51,291 nt of DNA, from positions 1-51,291 of the forward strand of contig JAGNKE010000020.1 in the NCBI GenBank assembly GCA_018000295.1, written 5' to 3'. Below the pieces are notes generated by a model. That model was not told the DNA's origin. It did no database searches and saw only the letters and a program-made list of their open reading frames with translations. This document shows, one piece after another, positions 26,901 through 34,831 of the stretch (position 1 is the first letter of the stretch; every line of letters starts with the position of its first letter). This stretch comes from Alphaproteobacteria bacterium. Lineage in GTDB: Bacteria; Pseudomonadota; Alphaproteobacteria; Micavibrionales; Micavibrionaceae. The position numbers and the translations under genes were made by a program.

Positions 26901-29900
26901 GTCAGGATTGCACGTTTACGCCGGAAAAAGCCGGAACCTACCGCATGATTGCCAAAATTTCGGACACGAAAGGGCGTGAGCACAAGACCGAGATCATGAT
27001 CTGGGTCGCGGGCGATGACTATGTGCAGTGGAACGATGAAGATAAATATATCCTGCCTGTCATCCCCGAAAAGAAAGATTACAAGGTTGGGGATACAGCC
27101 AAGTTTCTCGTCAAGAACCCCTACCCTGGCGCGAAGGCACTGGTGACGGTCGAGCGTTATGGGATCGTCGAGCATTTCGTGCAGACGCTGGAGGGCGGTG
27201 CGCCCGTGCTGGAAATCCCGATCAAGCCGGATTATCTGCCGGGATTTTATCTCTCGGTCATGGTGGTTTCTCCGCGTGTTGACAAAGACGTTCCGCCGCT
27301 GGGGCAGGTCGATCTGGGTAAACCCACGTTCCGCCTTGGTTATGTCACCATTCCCGTGCGCGACCCGTACAAGGAAATGACCGTCGAGGTGAAGGCGGCG
27401 CAGGATGTTTACCGTCCGCGCGACAAGGTTCAGGTTTCGTTGAAGGCTGCGCCGCGCCATGCGCTGGAGAAGGCCGAGCCGATTGAGATGGCCGTGGCCG
27501 TTCTGGATGAATCCGTCTTCGATCTTATCAGCGTGGGGCGAGATGCGTTCGATCCTTACAAGGGATTTTACGATCTTGATGCGCTGGATTTAAGAAATTA
27601 CAGCCTGATTTACAGACTAGTCGGGCGGCAGAAGTTCGAGAAGAAGGGCGCGAATCCGGGCGGGGATGGCGGCGGCGATCTCGATATGCGGAACCTGTTC
27701 AAGTTTGTCAGCTACTGGAATCCGGCTTTGAAGACCAATGCGAACGGGCAGGCTTCGATCACGTTCGATGCGCCGGATAATCTCACGGGCTGGCGCGTCC
27801 TTGCCGTAGCAACGACACCGACGGACCGGATGGGTCTTGGCGAAGGGACGTTCAAGGTCAACCGTCCGACCGAGTTGCGGCCCGTGATGCCGAATCAGGT
27901 GCGCGAGGGCGATACGTTTACGGCAGGATTCAGTGTCATGAATCGCACAGATGCGCCGCGCACGCTCACGGTTAAAATCGAGGCGTTCGGGGATGCTGTG
28001 ACCAAAAATTCCGATGTGGTTTCTGCGGAACAGACCGTCACACTGGAACCATTCAAGCGGCAGACGGTGTATGTGCCTATAGAAGCCAAGATGCTGCCCG
28101 TGGACCGGGAAATCGCGGACGGGTCGATCACTTTCCGCGCCTTCGCCGAAGATGCGGCGGATAAGGACAGCATGGAATTCACCCTGCCTGTCTATAAAAA
28201 GCGCGTGTTCGACGTGGCCGCGACCTATGGCACAACAACTGAGGCAAAAGTGAGCGAGAATATCCTGTTTCCGCAGGAGATTTATACCGATAGCGGCGAT
28301 GTCAGCGTTGTGCTCTCGCCCTCGGTCATTGCCAATCTTGCGGGCGCGTTCCGCTATATGCGGGATTATCCCTATATTTGCTGGGAGCAGGTTCTGACCA
28401 AGGGCGTTATGGCCGCGCATTACAAGGAGTTGAAGAAGTGGCTGCCGGATTCTCTCGTTTGGGACGGAGCGGAAAAGCTGCCGCAATCAACGCTTGATAC
28501 GGCTGCCAATTATCAGGCGCCGAACGGCGGGATGACTTATTTCGTGGCCACGGACGACCGCGCTGACCCCTATCTCAGCGCCTATACCGCTATTGCGTTC
28601 AGCTGGCTGAAGAAAGACGGTTATACCATCCCTGCTGACGTCGAGAAGAAGCTGCATGATTATCTTTTGAATTTCCTGCGGCAGGATGCGGTTCCCGACT
28701 TTTATCAGGAGGGGATGACCTCTACGGTTCGGGCCGTGGCGTTGGCAGCACTGGCGCGTGAGGGGAAAATCGCCGCCGACGACGTTCAGCGGTACGCGCC
28801 GCATCTGAAAAATATGAGCTTGTTCGGCAAGGCGCATTATCTTCAGGCCGCGTTGATGTTCGAGAACACCAAGGCGAGTGCCAAGGAAACCGTTGATATG
28901 ATTTTCGCGGCGGGGAACGAGACGGGCGGGAAATTCATGTTCAGCGAGACGCTGGATGATGGGTATCTGCGTCTGCTGGCCACGCCTCTGCGCGATAATT
29001 GCGCGATCCTTTCCGCCTTCCTTTCCTACGGCAAGACGGAGGCCGGGAAAGAGCTGATCGGCGACAAGCCGTTCAAGCTGGTGCGGATGATTACGCAGAG
29101 CCGGGAGAGCCGTGATCACTGGGAAAACACGCAGGAAAATATGTTCTGCATGAACGGGCTGATCGAATATGCGCGGGTTTATGAAACCGAGAAACCCGCG
29201 ATGACCGTGACTGCAGCTCTGGATTCAACGAAGTTTGGCGAAGCAGGCTTCACGGATTTCCGCGATACGCCTGTTACTCTTTCGAAGCCGATTACTGCGG
29301 AGGATCCCGGCCAGAAGCGCGCTCTGAACCTGACCAAAGACGGTCCTGGCCGGCTTTATTATGCCGCACGCGTGCGTTATGCGCCGAAATCCGGCTGGGA
29401 GAACAAGATGAACGCCGGAATGGATATCGGGCGCGAATACAGTGTGAAGAAGGACGGCAAGTGGACGATCCTGAAAGACGGGGAAGCCATCAAGCGCGGC
29501 GATCTGGTGCGGGTCGATCTGTTCTTGAACCTCCCTGCCCCGCGCAATTTCGTTGTGGTCAACGATCCGCTTCCGGGCGGTCTTGAAACCGTCAACCGCG
29601 ATCTGGCGACGGCCTCAACCGTGGACGATGCAGAGGCAGTCTACGATCAGGCGGGTGGGTCGCTGTGGTTCAAATACAGCGACTGGCGGGAATATAATTT
29701 CTCCTTCTGGAGCTTCTATCACAAGGAGTTGCGGCATGACTCGGCGCGGTTCTTTTCGGACTGGCTGCCCGCGGGGAATTATCATCTCTCCTATGTCGCG
29801 CAAGCCATTGCGGACGGGAACTTCGCCGCGCCGCCCGTGCGGGCCGAGGAGATGTACGATCCCGATGTTTACGGGCGTGGGCAGAATGGGGCGCTTGTGA

Positions 29901-29914
29901 TTCAAAATGAGTAA
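23972..29914 (+). CDS. bacterial alpha-2-macroglobulin
   Basis: A 1980-residue periplasmic protein with a signal peptide (cleavage after VSA). A row of beta-sandwich MG domains comes first. Around residues 1270-1330 is the LDMRNLFKFVSYWNPAL and DNLTGWRVLAVA region. The thioester motif C1470-W-E-Q1473 is intact, followed by the alpha-helical thioester domain and a C-terminal receptor-like domain. Proteins of this class trap attacking proteases and protect the periplasm. No lipobox cysteine follows the signal peptide, so it is probably soluble. It is paired with pbpC (30321-32504) as in many proteobacteria, but another small gene lies between them. Confidence 0.95.
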   Translation: MRDRLWCALFLFVCVFSSVSAHSSDTPKTLSILRVTPTGEDVPPGNQIVIEFNRPVVPLGRMERTVEEVGVSITPPLKCQWRWLNTSSLSCNLDSADTMAPATKYVVTIAPVITAEDGGTLAKEEMSGFITQRPDVSYTNFNTWRSPMYPVIRVVFTQPVSKSSVEQHLFIAPAGGGTRVPLLVKADEEWQKLPDYVLSPTDKLWVRVDQQARQSDDQKTEINGEEARRVWLVEPQSELAVNSAATLRIEPGLLSAEGTEPSAQSRDIVSFQTFPDFGFAGVSCTANDGSSILIPPQMTPDQRLLCNPLRGVSLAFTVPVLRSEVKDNAVFNPSLSGDKKDYNPWGDENRDWSSLGTPHSADRLYYVGLPVGLKAAQEYALSLPASGFEDEFGRVLPQAIEMKFSTNHRNPNFEMPHKYAVLESQTDSELPFYVNNLESFTFKYRSVTTDGAKDNQTYSKQVTKIEDIQYGVPGGVREMLDGKSGALYGFLSTYPDVPDKWEGDRKLFAQVTPWQAHLKLGHFNSLLWVTDLATGLPVEGVKVSLYTDSLPNISAPKDILAHAVTDSQGIAILPGSETLDPLQNLLNAWDDAEMRLFARLDKGSDMALLPLAPSFALDTWNLSEDGTNAYTRDRFGHLKSWGMTAQGIYRAGDTMQYKIFLRNQNEKTLTAPPKGRYTLEIVDPTGKTVQEVKDVVFSDFGAYAGEYPIPQAGAVGWYRFKLKADFRTNPPDEVAENAEGAEQEYEYEEKDEQFTLYPLQVLVSDFTPAPFRVTTEIGGDLFRPGDAMTIESLAALHSGGPYGDALARVTVTLNMAGFSSENPVAQNFYFGGSSEGLSSEQLLQKEQTLDDKGAWAEVFVLPQQPIYYGTLAVESAVQDDRGKSVASLAQADYVGVDRFVGVKSPQWFYTAKQNVSLQTLVVDDQGNPAPGTMIESVIEYEEISVAKVKGAGNAYLSDITREWKQVAACSQVSALEGQDCTFTPEKAGTYRMIAKISDTKGREHKTEIMIWVAGDDYVQWNDEDKYILPVIPEKKDYKVGDTAKFLVKNPYPGAKALVTVERYGIVEHFVQTLEGGAPVLEIPIKPDYLPGFYLSVMVVSPRVDKDVPPLGQVDLGKPTFRLGYVTIPVRDPYKEMTVEVKAAQDVYRPRDKVQVSLKAAPRHALEKAEPIEMAVAVLDESVFDLISVGRDAFDPYKGFYDLDALDLRNYSLIYRLVGRQKFEKKGANPGGDGGGDLDMRNLFKFVSYWNPALKTNANGQASITFDAPDNLTGWRVLAVATTPTDRMGLGEGTFKVNRPTELRPVMPNQVREGDTFTAGFSVMNRTDAPRTLTVKIEAFGDAVTKNSDVVSAEQTVTLEPFKRQTVYVPIEAKMLPVDREIADGSITFRAFAEDAADKDSMEFTLPVYKKRVFDVAATYGTTTEAKVSENILFPQEIYTDSGDVSVVLSPSVIANLAGAFRYMRDYPYICWEQVLTKGVMAAHYKELKKWLPDSLVWDGAEKLPQSTLDTAANYQAPNGGMTYFVATDDRADPYLSAYTAIAFSWLKKDGYTIPADVEKKLHDYLLNFLRQDAVPDFYQEGMTSTVRAVALAALAREGKIAADDVQRYAPHLKNMSLFGKAHYLQAALMFENTKASAKETVDMIFAAGNETGGKFMFSETLDDGYLRLLATPLRDNCAILSAFLSYGKTEAGKELIGDKPFKLVRMITQSRESRDHWENTQENMFCMNGLIEYARVYETEKPAMTVTAALDSTKFGEAGFTDFRDTPVTLSKPITAEDPGQKRALNLTKDGPGRLYYAARVRYAPKSGWENKMNAGMDIGREYSVKKDGKWTILKDGEAIKRGDLVRVDLFLNLPAPRNFVVVNDPLPGGLETVNRDLATASTVDDAEAVYDQAGGSLWFKYSDWREYNFSFWSFYHKELRHDSARFFSDWLPAGNYHLSYVAQAIADGNFAAPPVRAEEMYDPDVYGRGQNGALVIQNE

Positions 29915-29922
29915 GACATAAA

Positions 29923-30309
29923 ATGAAACAACTTAAAAAAGTTAAGTACTCTTGTTCATTTGCTTGTGTTGATTGTCGTAAAGTTTTTAAGAGACCCGTT
30001 ATATTTCCATATTCTGCAACTGACGACACAAAGAAATGTCCTCATTGTGGAAATATTTCATATAACTTAGGTCGTAAATTCCATGCTCCCAAAATGCGAG
30101 ACGATAAAGAATGGGAAATTATCGAGTATCTTATTAGGAAAGGCTTTGTATTTCATACAATTCATGAACCGTTACCCGTGACAAATCAGGATCCTACTTC
30201 AAGGTTCATAAGTTACGCATTGGTCCCGTACCCAAAAACTATGGAAGAAGCATTAGAGTTTGTTGAAAAACATAAAAACCAATCTAGGAAAATTAATATT
30301 CAAGAATAA
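29923..30309 (+). CDS. small zinc-ribbon protein of unknown function
   Basis: A 128-residue protein with two CxxC pairs, C15-V-D-C18 and C39-P-H-C42, which should bind one zinc. The rest is mixed and rich in aromatic residues. It begins 8 bp after the alpha-2-macroglobulin stop and ends 11 bp before pbpC, with no room for its own promoter. The sequence is far more AT-rich than both neighbours, so it looks inserted into an old operon. No family was recognised. Confidence 0.75.
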   Translation: MKQLKKVKYSCSFACVDCRKVFKRPVIFPYSATDDTKKCPHCGNISYNLGRKFHAPKMRDDKEWEIIEYLIRKGFVFHTIHEPLPVTNQDPTSRFISYALVPYPKTMEEALEFVEKHKNQSRKINIQE

Positions 30310-30320
30310 TACATATAACA

Positions 30321-32504
30321 ATGCTTCGTAATTTTTTTCATAAAAGAATTTTTCTACTCCTTTTGGCAGTAATTTCTGCTCTTACTGCTTCTACTTATTT
30401 TTCCCTTACGCCTATCGAAAAATCCCTGCATTCTATTGTCTCGGATGTGCAGACTCTGCGCGTTACCGACCGAAACGGCGAACCTCTTGGCATTACTTAC
30501 GAAAACCGCTGGAACCTTTATGACCGCGTGGCGCTTTACCAGGTGCCGGAGTTTTTGAAAGTTGCTTTTCTTCATTCCGAAGATCGGCGGTTTTACGTAC
30601 ATGCCGGAGTTGACTGGTCCGCACGATTGGCGGCGGTTTATCAGAATGTCAAAAAACTCCGTACGGTGCGGGGGGCGAGTACGATCACAGAGCAGGTCGT
30701 GCGGTTGATCCATCCGCGCCCCCGCTCCCTGTGGTCGCGGTGGCTGGAAGGGTTCGAGGCGCAGAAGCTTGAGCGGAGCGTTTCCAAGGCGGAGTTGTTC
30801 GAGTTTTATCTCAATCAGGTTCCGTATGGCTCCAATCGGCGGGGGATCGCGCAGGCGGCGCGGTATTATTTCAACCGCGACCTTTCGACTCTTACGCAAA
30901 AGGAAATGCTGGCGCTGGTCGTTCTGGTGCGTGCGCCTTCGCTTTACGATCCCTTCCGGTTTCCGGGGCGGATTGAAAAGCCGCTGATACGGCTGGCTTC
31001 ATCTTTAAAAGATGAAGGGATCATCAGTGCGGAGGAATACGAGGATATCTCCGGACAAAAACTTGACGTCAGAAGGCCCTCCTTGACTGTCGATGCACGA
31101 CATTTTGCGCGGTATGTAAGGCTGAACGCCCCCGCGCATCTCCGCGAACATTACCGCACGACGCTGGACTCGCAACTGCAGCGGCAGGTACAGGACATCG
31201 TCGATCAGAGGCTTTTGAGCCTTCATAAGAAGCGCGTTCGCAATGCCGCCGTTCTGGTGGCCGATCATGTGACGGGGGAGATTCTGGCATGGGTGGTTGG
31301 CGGCGCAGGATTGCTGAATGAGGACACGCCGGGAATCGAGATCGATACGGTGACCACGCCGCGCCAGCCGGGGTCGGCGATGAAGCCGTTCGTCTATGCC
31401 GCCGCGCTTGAAAAGGGCTGGACGGGGGCAACGTTCCTTGACGACTCGCCGCTAGCCGAGGCGATCGGGCATGGGCTGCATAATTTTCGCAATTACAGCA
31501 ATACGCATTACGGGATTCTTACGCTGCGCGAGGCTTTGGGGAATTCTCTTAACATCCCGGCCCTTCATGCCATCCGGTTTGTCGGGACGGGGGATTATTT
31601 GACGACGCTCCAGCGGCTGGGCTTTGCAAGCCTGTCGGAGAGTTCGAATATTTATGACGAGGGGCTGGCGCTGGGGAACGGGGCAGTGACGTTGCTGGAG
31701 ATGGTTCAAGCTTACGGGGCGCTGGCGCATAAGGGTCTTTACCGTCCGTTTCATTTTTTGCGGCAGCAGGACGATCATGAAAAGCCTGTGCGGATTTTTT
31801 CGGAGGAATCCGTATCCATGATCGGGAATATTCTCTCCGACCCATGGGCGCGGCGGATGGAGTTCGGCGCGGGCAGTGTTTTGAACCTGCCTGTGCAAAC
31901 GGCTGTGAAAACCGGCACCAGCACGGATTACCGCGATGCGTGGACGATGGGGTATAATGACCGCTATGTGGTGGGCGTGTGGATGGGCAATCTCGACAAC
32001 ACACCAATGGAGGGGGTGACGGGATCGGGCGGGCCGGCGCTGGTCCTGCGGTCGATTTTTTCTGTGCTGAATAAGAACAGAGAAACGCAGAAGCTTTATC
32101 TTAGTCCAGCGCTGGTTTCCAAAAGCGTGTGTGCGCGGCCCCGCGACGATGAGGGTTCCTGCCCCCTGACGACCGAATGGGTTCGGGCGGGATATGAGGA
32201 AGAGGCCGGGCATGAAGGGCCGGAACTGAGTGTCATGCCCGAGTTGGTGCGGCCGACGGAGGGGTTGCAGATCGCCTATGATCCACGCATCCCGCAGGCG
32301 CACCAGAAATTCCGGTTTGAAATTCGCGGGCTGCCCGAAGGGGCGCGGGTGGAATGGGGGCTGGATGATGCGCCAATCTTGGGTGGGACGGAGGCGACCC
32401 TGCTCTGGCCCGTCACGAAGGGGGCACATATTTTACGGGTGAGTTTATTTACTCCTGACGGGGATGTGCGGAGCCTTGATCCGGTGAGGTTTACGGTGAA
32501 GTGA
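30321..32504 (+). CDS. pbpC: penicillin-binding protein 1C
   Basis: A 727-residue class A PBP (E. coli PbpC is 770). One N-terminal membrane helix is followed by the GT51 glycosyltransferase with catalytic E87 in SEDRRFYVHAGVD and RGASTITEQ. The transpeptidase has S352-A-M-K355, SNT and K530-T-G. The C-terminal BiPBP_C domain ends the protein. PbpC partners the alpha-2-macroglobulin and may repair peptidoglycan after attack. The ATG lies in an AT-rich stretch after the zinc-ribbon gene. Confidence 0.95.
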   Translation: MLRNFFHKRIFLLLLAVISALTASTYFSLTPIEKSLHSIVSDVQTLRVTDRNGEPLGITYENRWNLYDRVALYQVPEFLKVAFLHSEDRRFYVHAGVDWSARLAAVYQNVKKLRTVRGASTITEQVVRLIHPRPRSLWSRWLEGFEAQKLERSVSKAELFEFYLNQVPYGSNRRGIAQAARYYFNRDLSTLTQKEMLALVVLVRAPSLYDPFRFPGRIEKPLIRLASSLKDEGIISAEEYEDISGQKLDVRRPSLTVDARHFARYVRLNAPAHLREHYRTTLDSQLQRQVQDIVDQRLLSLHKKRVRNAAVLVADHVTGEILAWVVGGAGLLNEDTPGIEIDTVTTPRQPGSAMKPFVYAAALEKGWTGATFLDDSPLAEAIGHGLHNFRNYSNTHYGILTLREALGNSLNIPALHAIRFVGTGDYLTTLQRLGFASLSESSNIYDEGLALGNGAVTLLEMVQAYGALAHKGLYRPFHFLRQQDDHEKPVRIFSEESVSMIGNILSDPWARRMEFGAGSVLNLPVQTAVKTGTSTDYRDAWTMGYNDRYVVGVWMGNLDNTPMEGVTGSGGPALVLRSIFSVLNKNRETQKLYLSPALVSKSVCARPRDDEGSCPLTTEWVRAGYEEEAGHEGPELSVMPELVRPTEGLQIAYDPRIPQAHQKFRFEIRGLPEGARVEWGLDDAPILGGTEATLLWPVTKGAHILRVSLFTPDGDVRSLDPVRFTVK

Positions 32505-33268
32505 TGGAACTTACGGCACAAAAAAGAGTAATGCTATACCCCTTTCTCTATATTTCGTTTGTTCTACTTATTATGTATTTCTATGCTATTTTCAATCGCG
32601 TTGGAGAAGAGCAAAATCTGAGAGCTATACACTACTCTTTAGCCAGCCTTTTTAATTTCACGTATGCTTTATCGTGGACATTTTGGGGTGCGGTTTATTA
32701 TTGGTTATTGCAGGTTAAAAAAGGCAAGCTCAAGCAGCAAGATATTTGGCCAGTCTTGGAAAAGGCTTTTCTTCGATCTGTGACCGTCATTTTTTATTTT
32801 TGTGTCAGTTTAGTTCTTATTACCCCGTTTTTTACTCATAATGATTTCAGCATATCCAAGCATGAATTTACTGTTATTCATGTAGCGCTAATTCTTCTTA
32901 CAACTATTTTTCTCTTTTTGCATTTCTGTGCGCTTGTCCTTTTTCAGAGACATCACTCGGGAATTACAGACGCTTTTCAAAATACCCTATGCACAATAGC
33001 CATGACTGCAACCCCCGTACTATTTATGCTTATTTTTATGTTCGTGCAGGATTATACCCACTCAATAATTGTACCTATAGTATTTATTTTTGTAATATTA
33101 CCCTTGTTTTGCAGTGGCCCTTACATACTCGTGTCAATTATAAAAAAGGATGATTCCGTTGCTGAAAAACCACGCGACAGCCAGTTATTGTATCCTCATT
33201 TTATCTCATTATTCTTGTTTATAATCCCCGTGTTTTTTGAAATTGCCGCTGAAGTTATTATCGATTAA
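32504..33268 (+). CDS. multi-pass membrane protein of unknown function
   Basis: A 254-residue protein with about seven predicted membrane helices and short polar loops. The ATG overlaps the last base of the pbpC stop (TGATG), so translation is coupled; a GTG three bases earlier is an alternative start. It is AT-rich with many Phe, Ile and Leu. No conserved motif was recognised. It may be another late addition to the alpha-2-macroglobulin/pbpC operon. Confidence 0.7.
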   Translation: MELTAQKRVMLYPFLYISFVLLIMYFYAIFNRVGEEQNLRAIHYSLASLFNFTYALSWTFWGAVYYWLLQVKKGKLKQQDIWPVLEKAFLRSVTVIFYFCVSLVLITPFFTHNDFSISKHEFTVIHVALILLTTIFLFLHFCALVLFQRHHSGITDAFQNTLCTIAMTATPVLFMLIFMFVQDYTHSIIVPIVFIFVILPLFCSGPYILVSIIKKDDSVAEKPRDSQLLYPHFISLFLFIIPVFFEIAAEVIID

Positions 33269-33308
33269 AACCCTGCTATAAGAGATAAAGTTTACGATAA
33301 AGTGATTT

Positions 33309-33404
33309 TCATCCCCCCGACACCACCTGCCCGTCTACCAGATGAATCCGGCGGTCGGTTGCGGCGGCGCGTTCCCGATCGTGGGTGACCCATAGCCGGA
33401 GTGG
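33309..33404 (-). pseudogene. remnant of an ABC transporter ATPase C terminus
   Basis: The minus strand reads 31 codons ending in TGA with LWVTHDRERAAATDRRIHL then VDGQVVSGG. This is the H-loop (VTHD) and final strand of an ABC ATPase of the LolD/YbbA type. Walker A, signature and Walker B are absent. Upstream of it lie the FNR box and start of hemN, so the rest of the gene has been lost. Confidence 0.75.
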
Positions 33405-33440
33405 TTTTTGCGGATTTCTTTTTGAGAAAGACAGACGTTC

Positions 33441-33454
33441 TTGATCTAAATCAA
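33441..33454. promoter_or_regulatory. perfect FNR box upstream of hemN
   Basis: TTGATCTAAATCAA matches the FNR/Anr consensus at every fixed position. A -10 like TTACAT lies at 33475-33480, so the predicted start (about 33487-33489) puts the box near -41.5. hemN is a known FNR/Anr target in many proteobacteria. Confidence 0.85.
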
Positions 33455-33487
33455 AGATTTTACAGAATGTATGTTTACATTCCTGGC

Positions 33488-34825
33488 ATGGCTATGCTTT
33501 CGACAAACGTTTTGCTTGCAAAATATGATCGTCCGGTGCCGCGGTACACGAGCTTTCCGACAGCGGTGCAGTTCACGGATACGATTTCGCCAGAGGCGCA
33601 TCGCGAGCTTCTGCGCGGCCTTGACCGCGACGAGCCGATTTCACTGTATCTTCATATCCCGTTCTGTCACAGCCTTTGTCATTATTGCGGCTGTCATACT
33701 AAAATCACGGCTACTTATGAGCCTGTCGGGGCGTATATCCGTACGCTGCTGGAGGAAGTCCGGCTCTGCGGGGATATGATCGGCTCCCTGCTGCCGGCGG
33801 CGCGGATTCATTTCGGCGGCGGATCACCGAATTTCGCGGAGACTGAGGATTTATCCGCCCTTCTCTCCGGTGTTGCCCGGTCTTTCCTTTTTTCGGAGGA
33901 CACCCAGATTGACATGGAATGCGACCCGCGGCTTTTGACCGAAGAGAAGATCGCGGCCTACGCCGCCATGGGGGTTACACGCGTCAGTCTGGGCATACAG
34001 GATTTCGATGAGAATGTTCAGCGGGCGATCAACCGGGTTCAGCCCTATGAGCTGGTGCGCTGGTGCGTGCAGACTTTGAGGCGGCACGGTATTCATCAGA
34101 TCAATTTCGATCTGATCGTCGGGCTGCCGGAGCAGACGGTTGAGAGCGTCTCGCGGACGGCTGATCTGGCGATGAGCCTTTCGCCGCAGCGTCTGGCGGT
34201 TTTTCCCTATGCCCATGTGCCGTGGATGAAGAAGCATCAGACGCTGCTTGAGAAATTCCAGCTTCCCGGGGCGCAGGAGCGGTTCGATATGATTGAAACC
34301 CTGCGCTTGATGCTCACCCGGCGAGGATATCGGGAAATCGGGATCGACCATTATGCGCTGGAGACCGACAGTCTGTGCCGCGCCATGATGCGCGGGTATA
34401 TGCGCCGGAATTTTCAGGGTTATACGGACGATCCTTCGCGCACGATCCTCGGATTTGGTTTGTCCTCAATCAGCCAGTTCGAGACCGCGTATGTCCAGAA
34501 TACGACCGATGCGCCGTCTTACCGGGCGGCGCTGAGCGCACAGAATCTTCCGATCCAGAGGGGCTGTTTTCTGAGCGCCGACGACCGAACGCGCAGAGCG
34601 TTGATTGAGCGTCTGATGTGCGATTTTAGGCTGAGCTTTGCCGATTTTCCTGAGATCTCCGTGCCGCGGGACCTGCTAGCGCTTCTGGAGCAGGACGGGC
34701 TTTTGCGGGTGGAGGGGGATTACCTTCAGATCAGCGAGCACGGGAAGCCCTTCGTGCGGGTGGTCGCGGCGTGTTTCGATCCTTACCTTAACCCCGAGGC
34801 GGGTCGTCACGCCCGAGCTGTCTGA
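33488..34825 (+). CDS. hemN: oxygen-independent coproporphyrinogen III oxidase
   Basis: A 445-residue radical SAM enzyme. The N terminus LLAKYDRPVPRYTSFPTA is typical of HemN. The 4Fe-4S motif is C60-H-S-L-C64-H-Y-C67, followed by GC. HFGGGSPNF, the RVSLGIQDF strand and the C-terminal HemN domain with GLSSISQF follow. It decarboxylates coproporphyrinogen III to protoporphyrinogen IX without oxygen. ATG 33488 or 33494 is the start. No ribosome site precedes them, and the FNR-dependent start falls almost on the codon, so the mRNA may be leaderless. Confidence 0.94.
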   Translation: MAMLSTNVLLAKYDRPVPRYTSFPTAVQFTDTISPEAHRELLRGLDRDEPISLYLHIPFCHSLCHYCGCHTKITATYEPVGAYIRTLLEEVRLCGDMIGSLLPAARIHFGGGSPNFAETEDLSALLSGVARSFLFSEDTQIDMECDPRLLTEEKIAAYAAMGVTRVSLGIQDFDENVQRAINRVQPYELVRWCVQTLRRHGIHQINFDLIVGLPEQTVESVSRTADLAMSLSPQRLAVFPYAHVPWMKKHQTLLEKFQLPGAQERFDMIETLRLMLTRRGYREIGIDHYALETDSLCRAMMRGYMRRNFQGYTDDPSRTILGFGLSSISQFETAYVQNTTDAPSYRAALSAQNLPIQRGCFLSADDRTRRALIERLMCDFRLSFADFPEISVPRDLLALLEQDGLLRVEGDYLQISEHGKPFVRVVAACFDPYLNPEAGRHARAV

Positions 34826-34831
34826 TCTCAT

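Noticed and set aside
31452..32429. Minus-strand frame of 325 codons inside pbpC
   Set aside because: Antisense shadow; Pro/Arg/His-rich with no motif.
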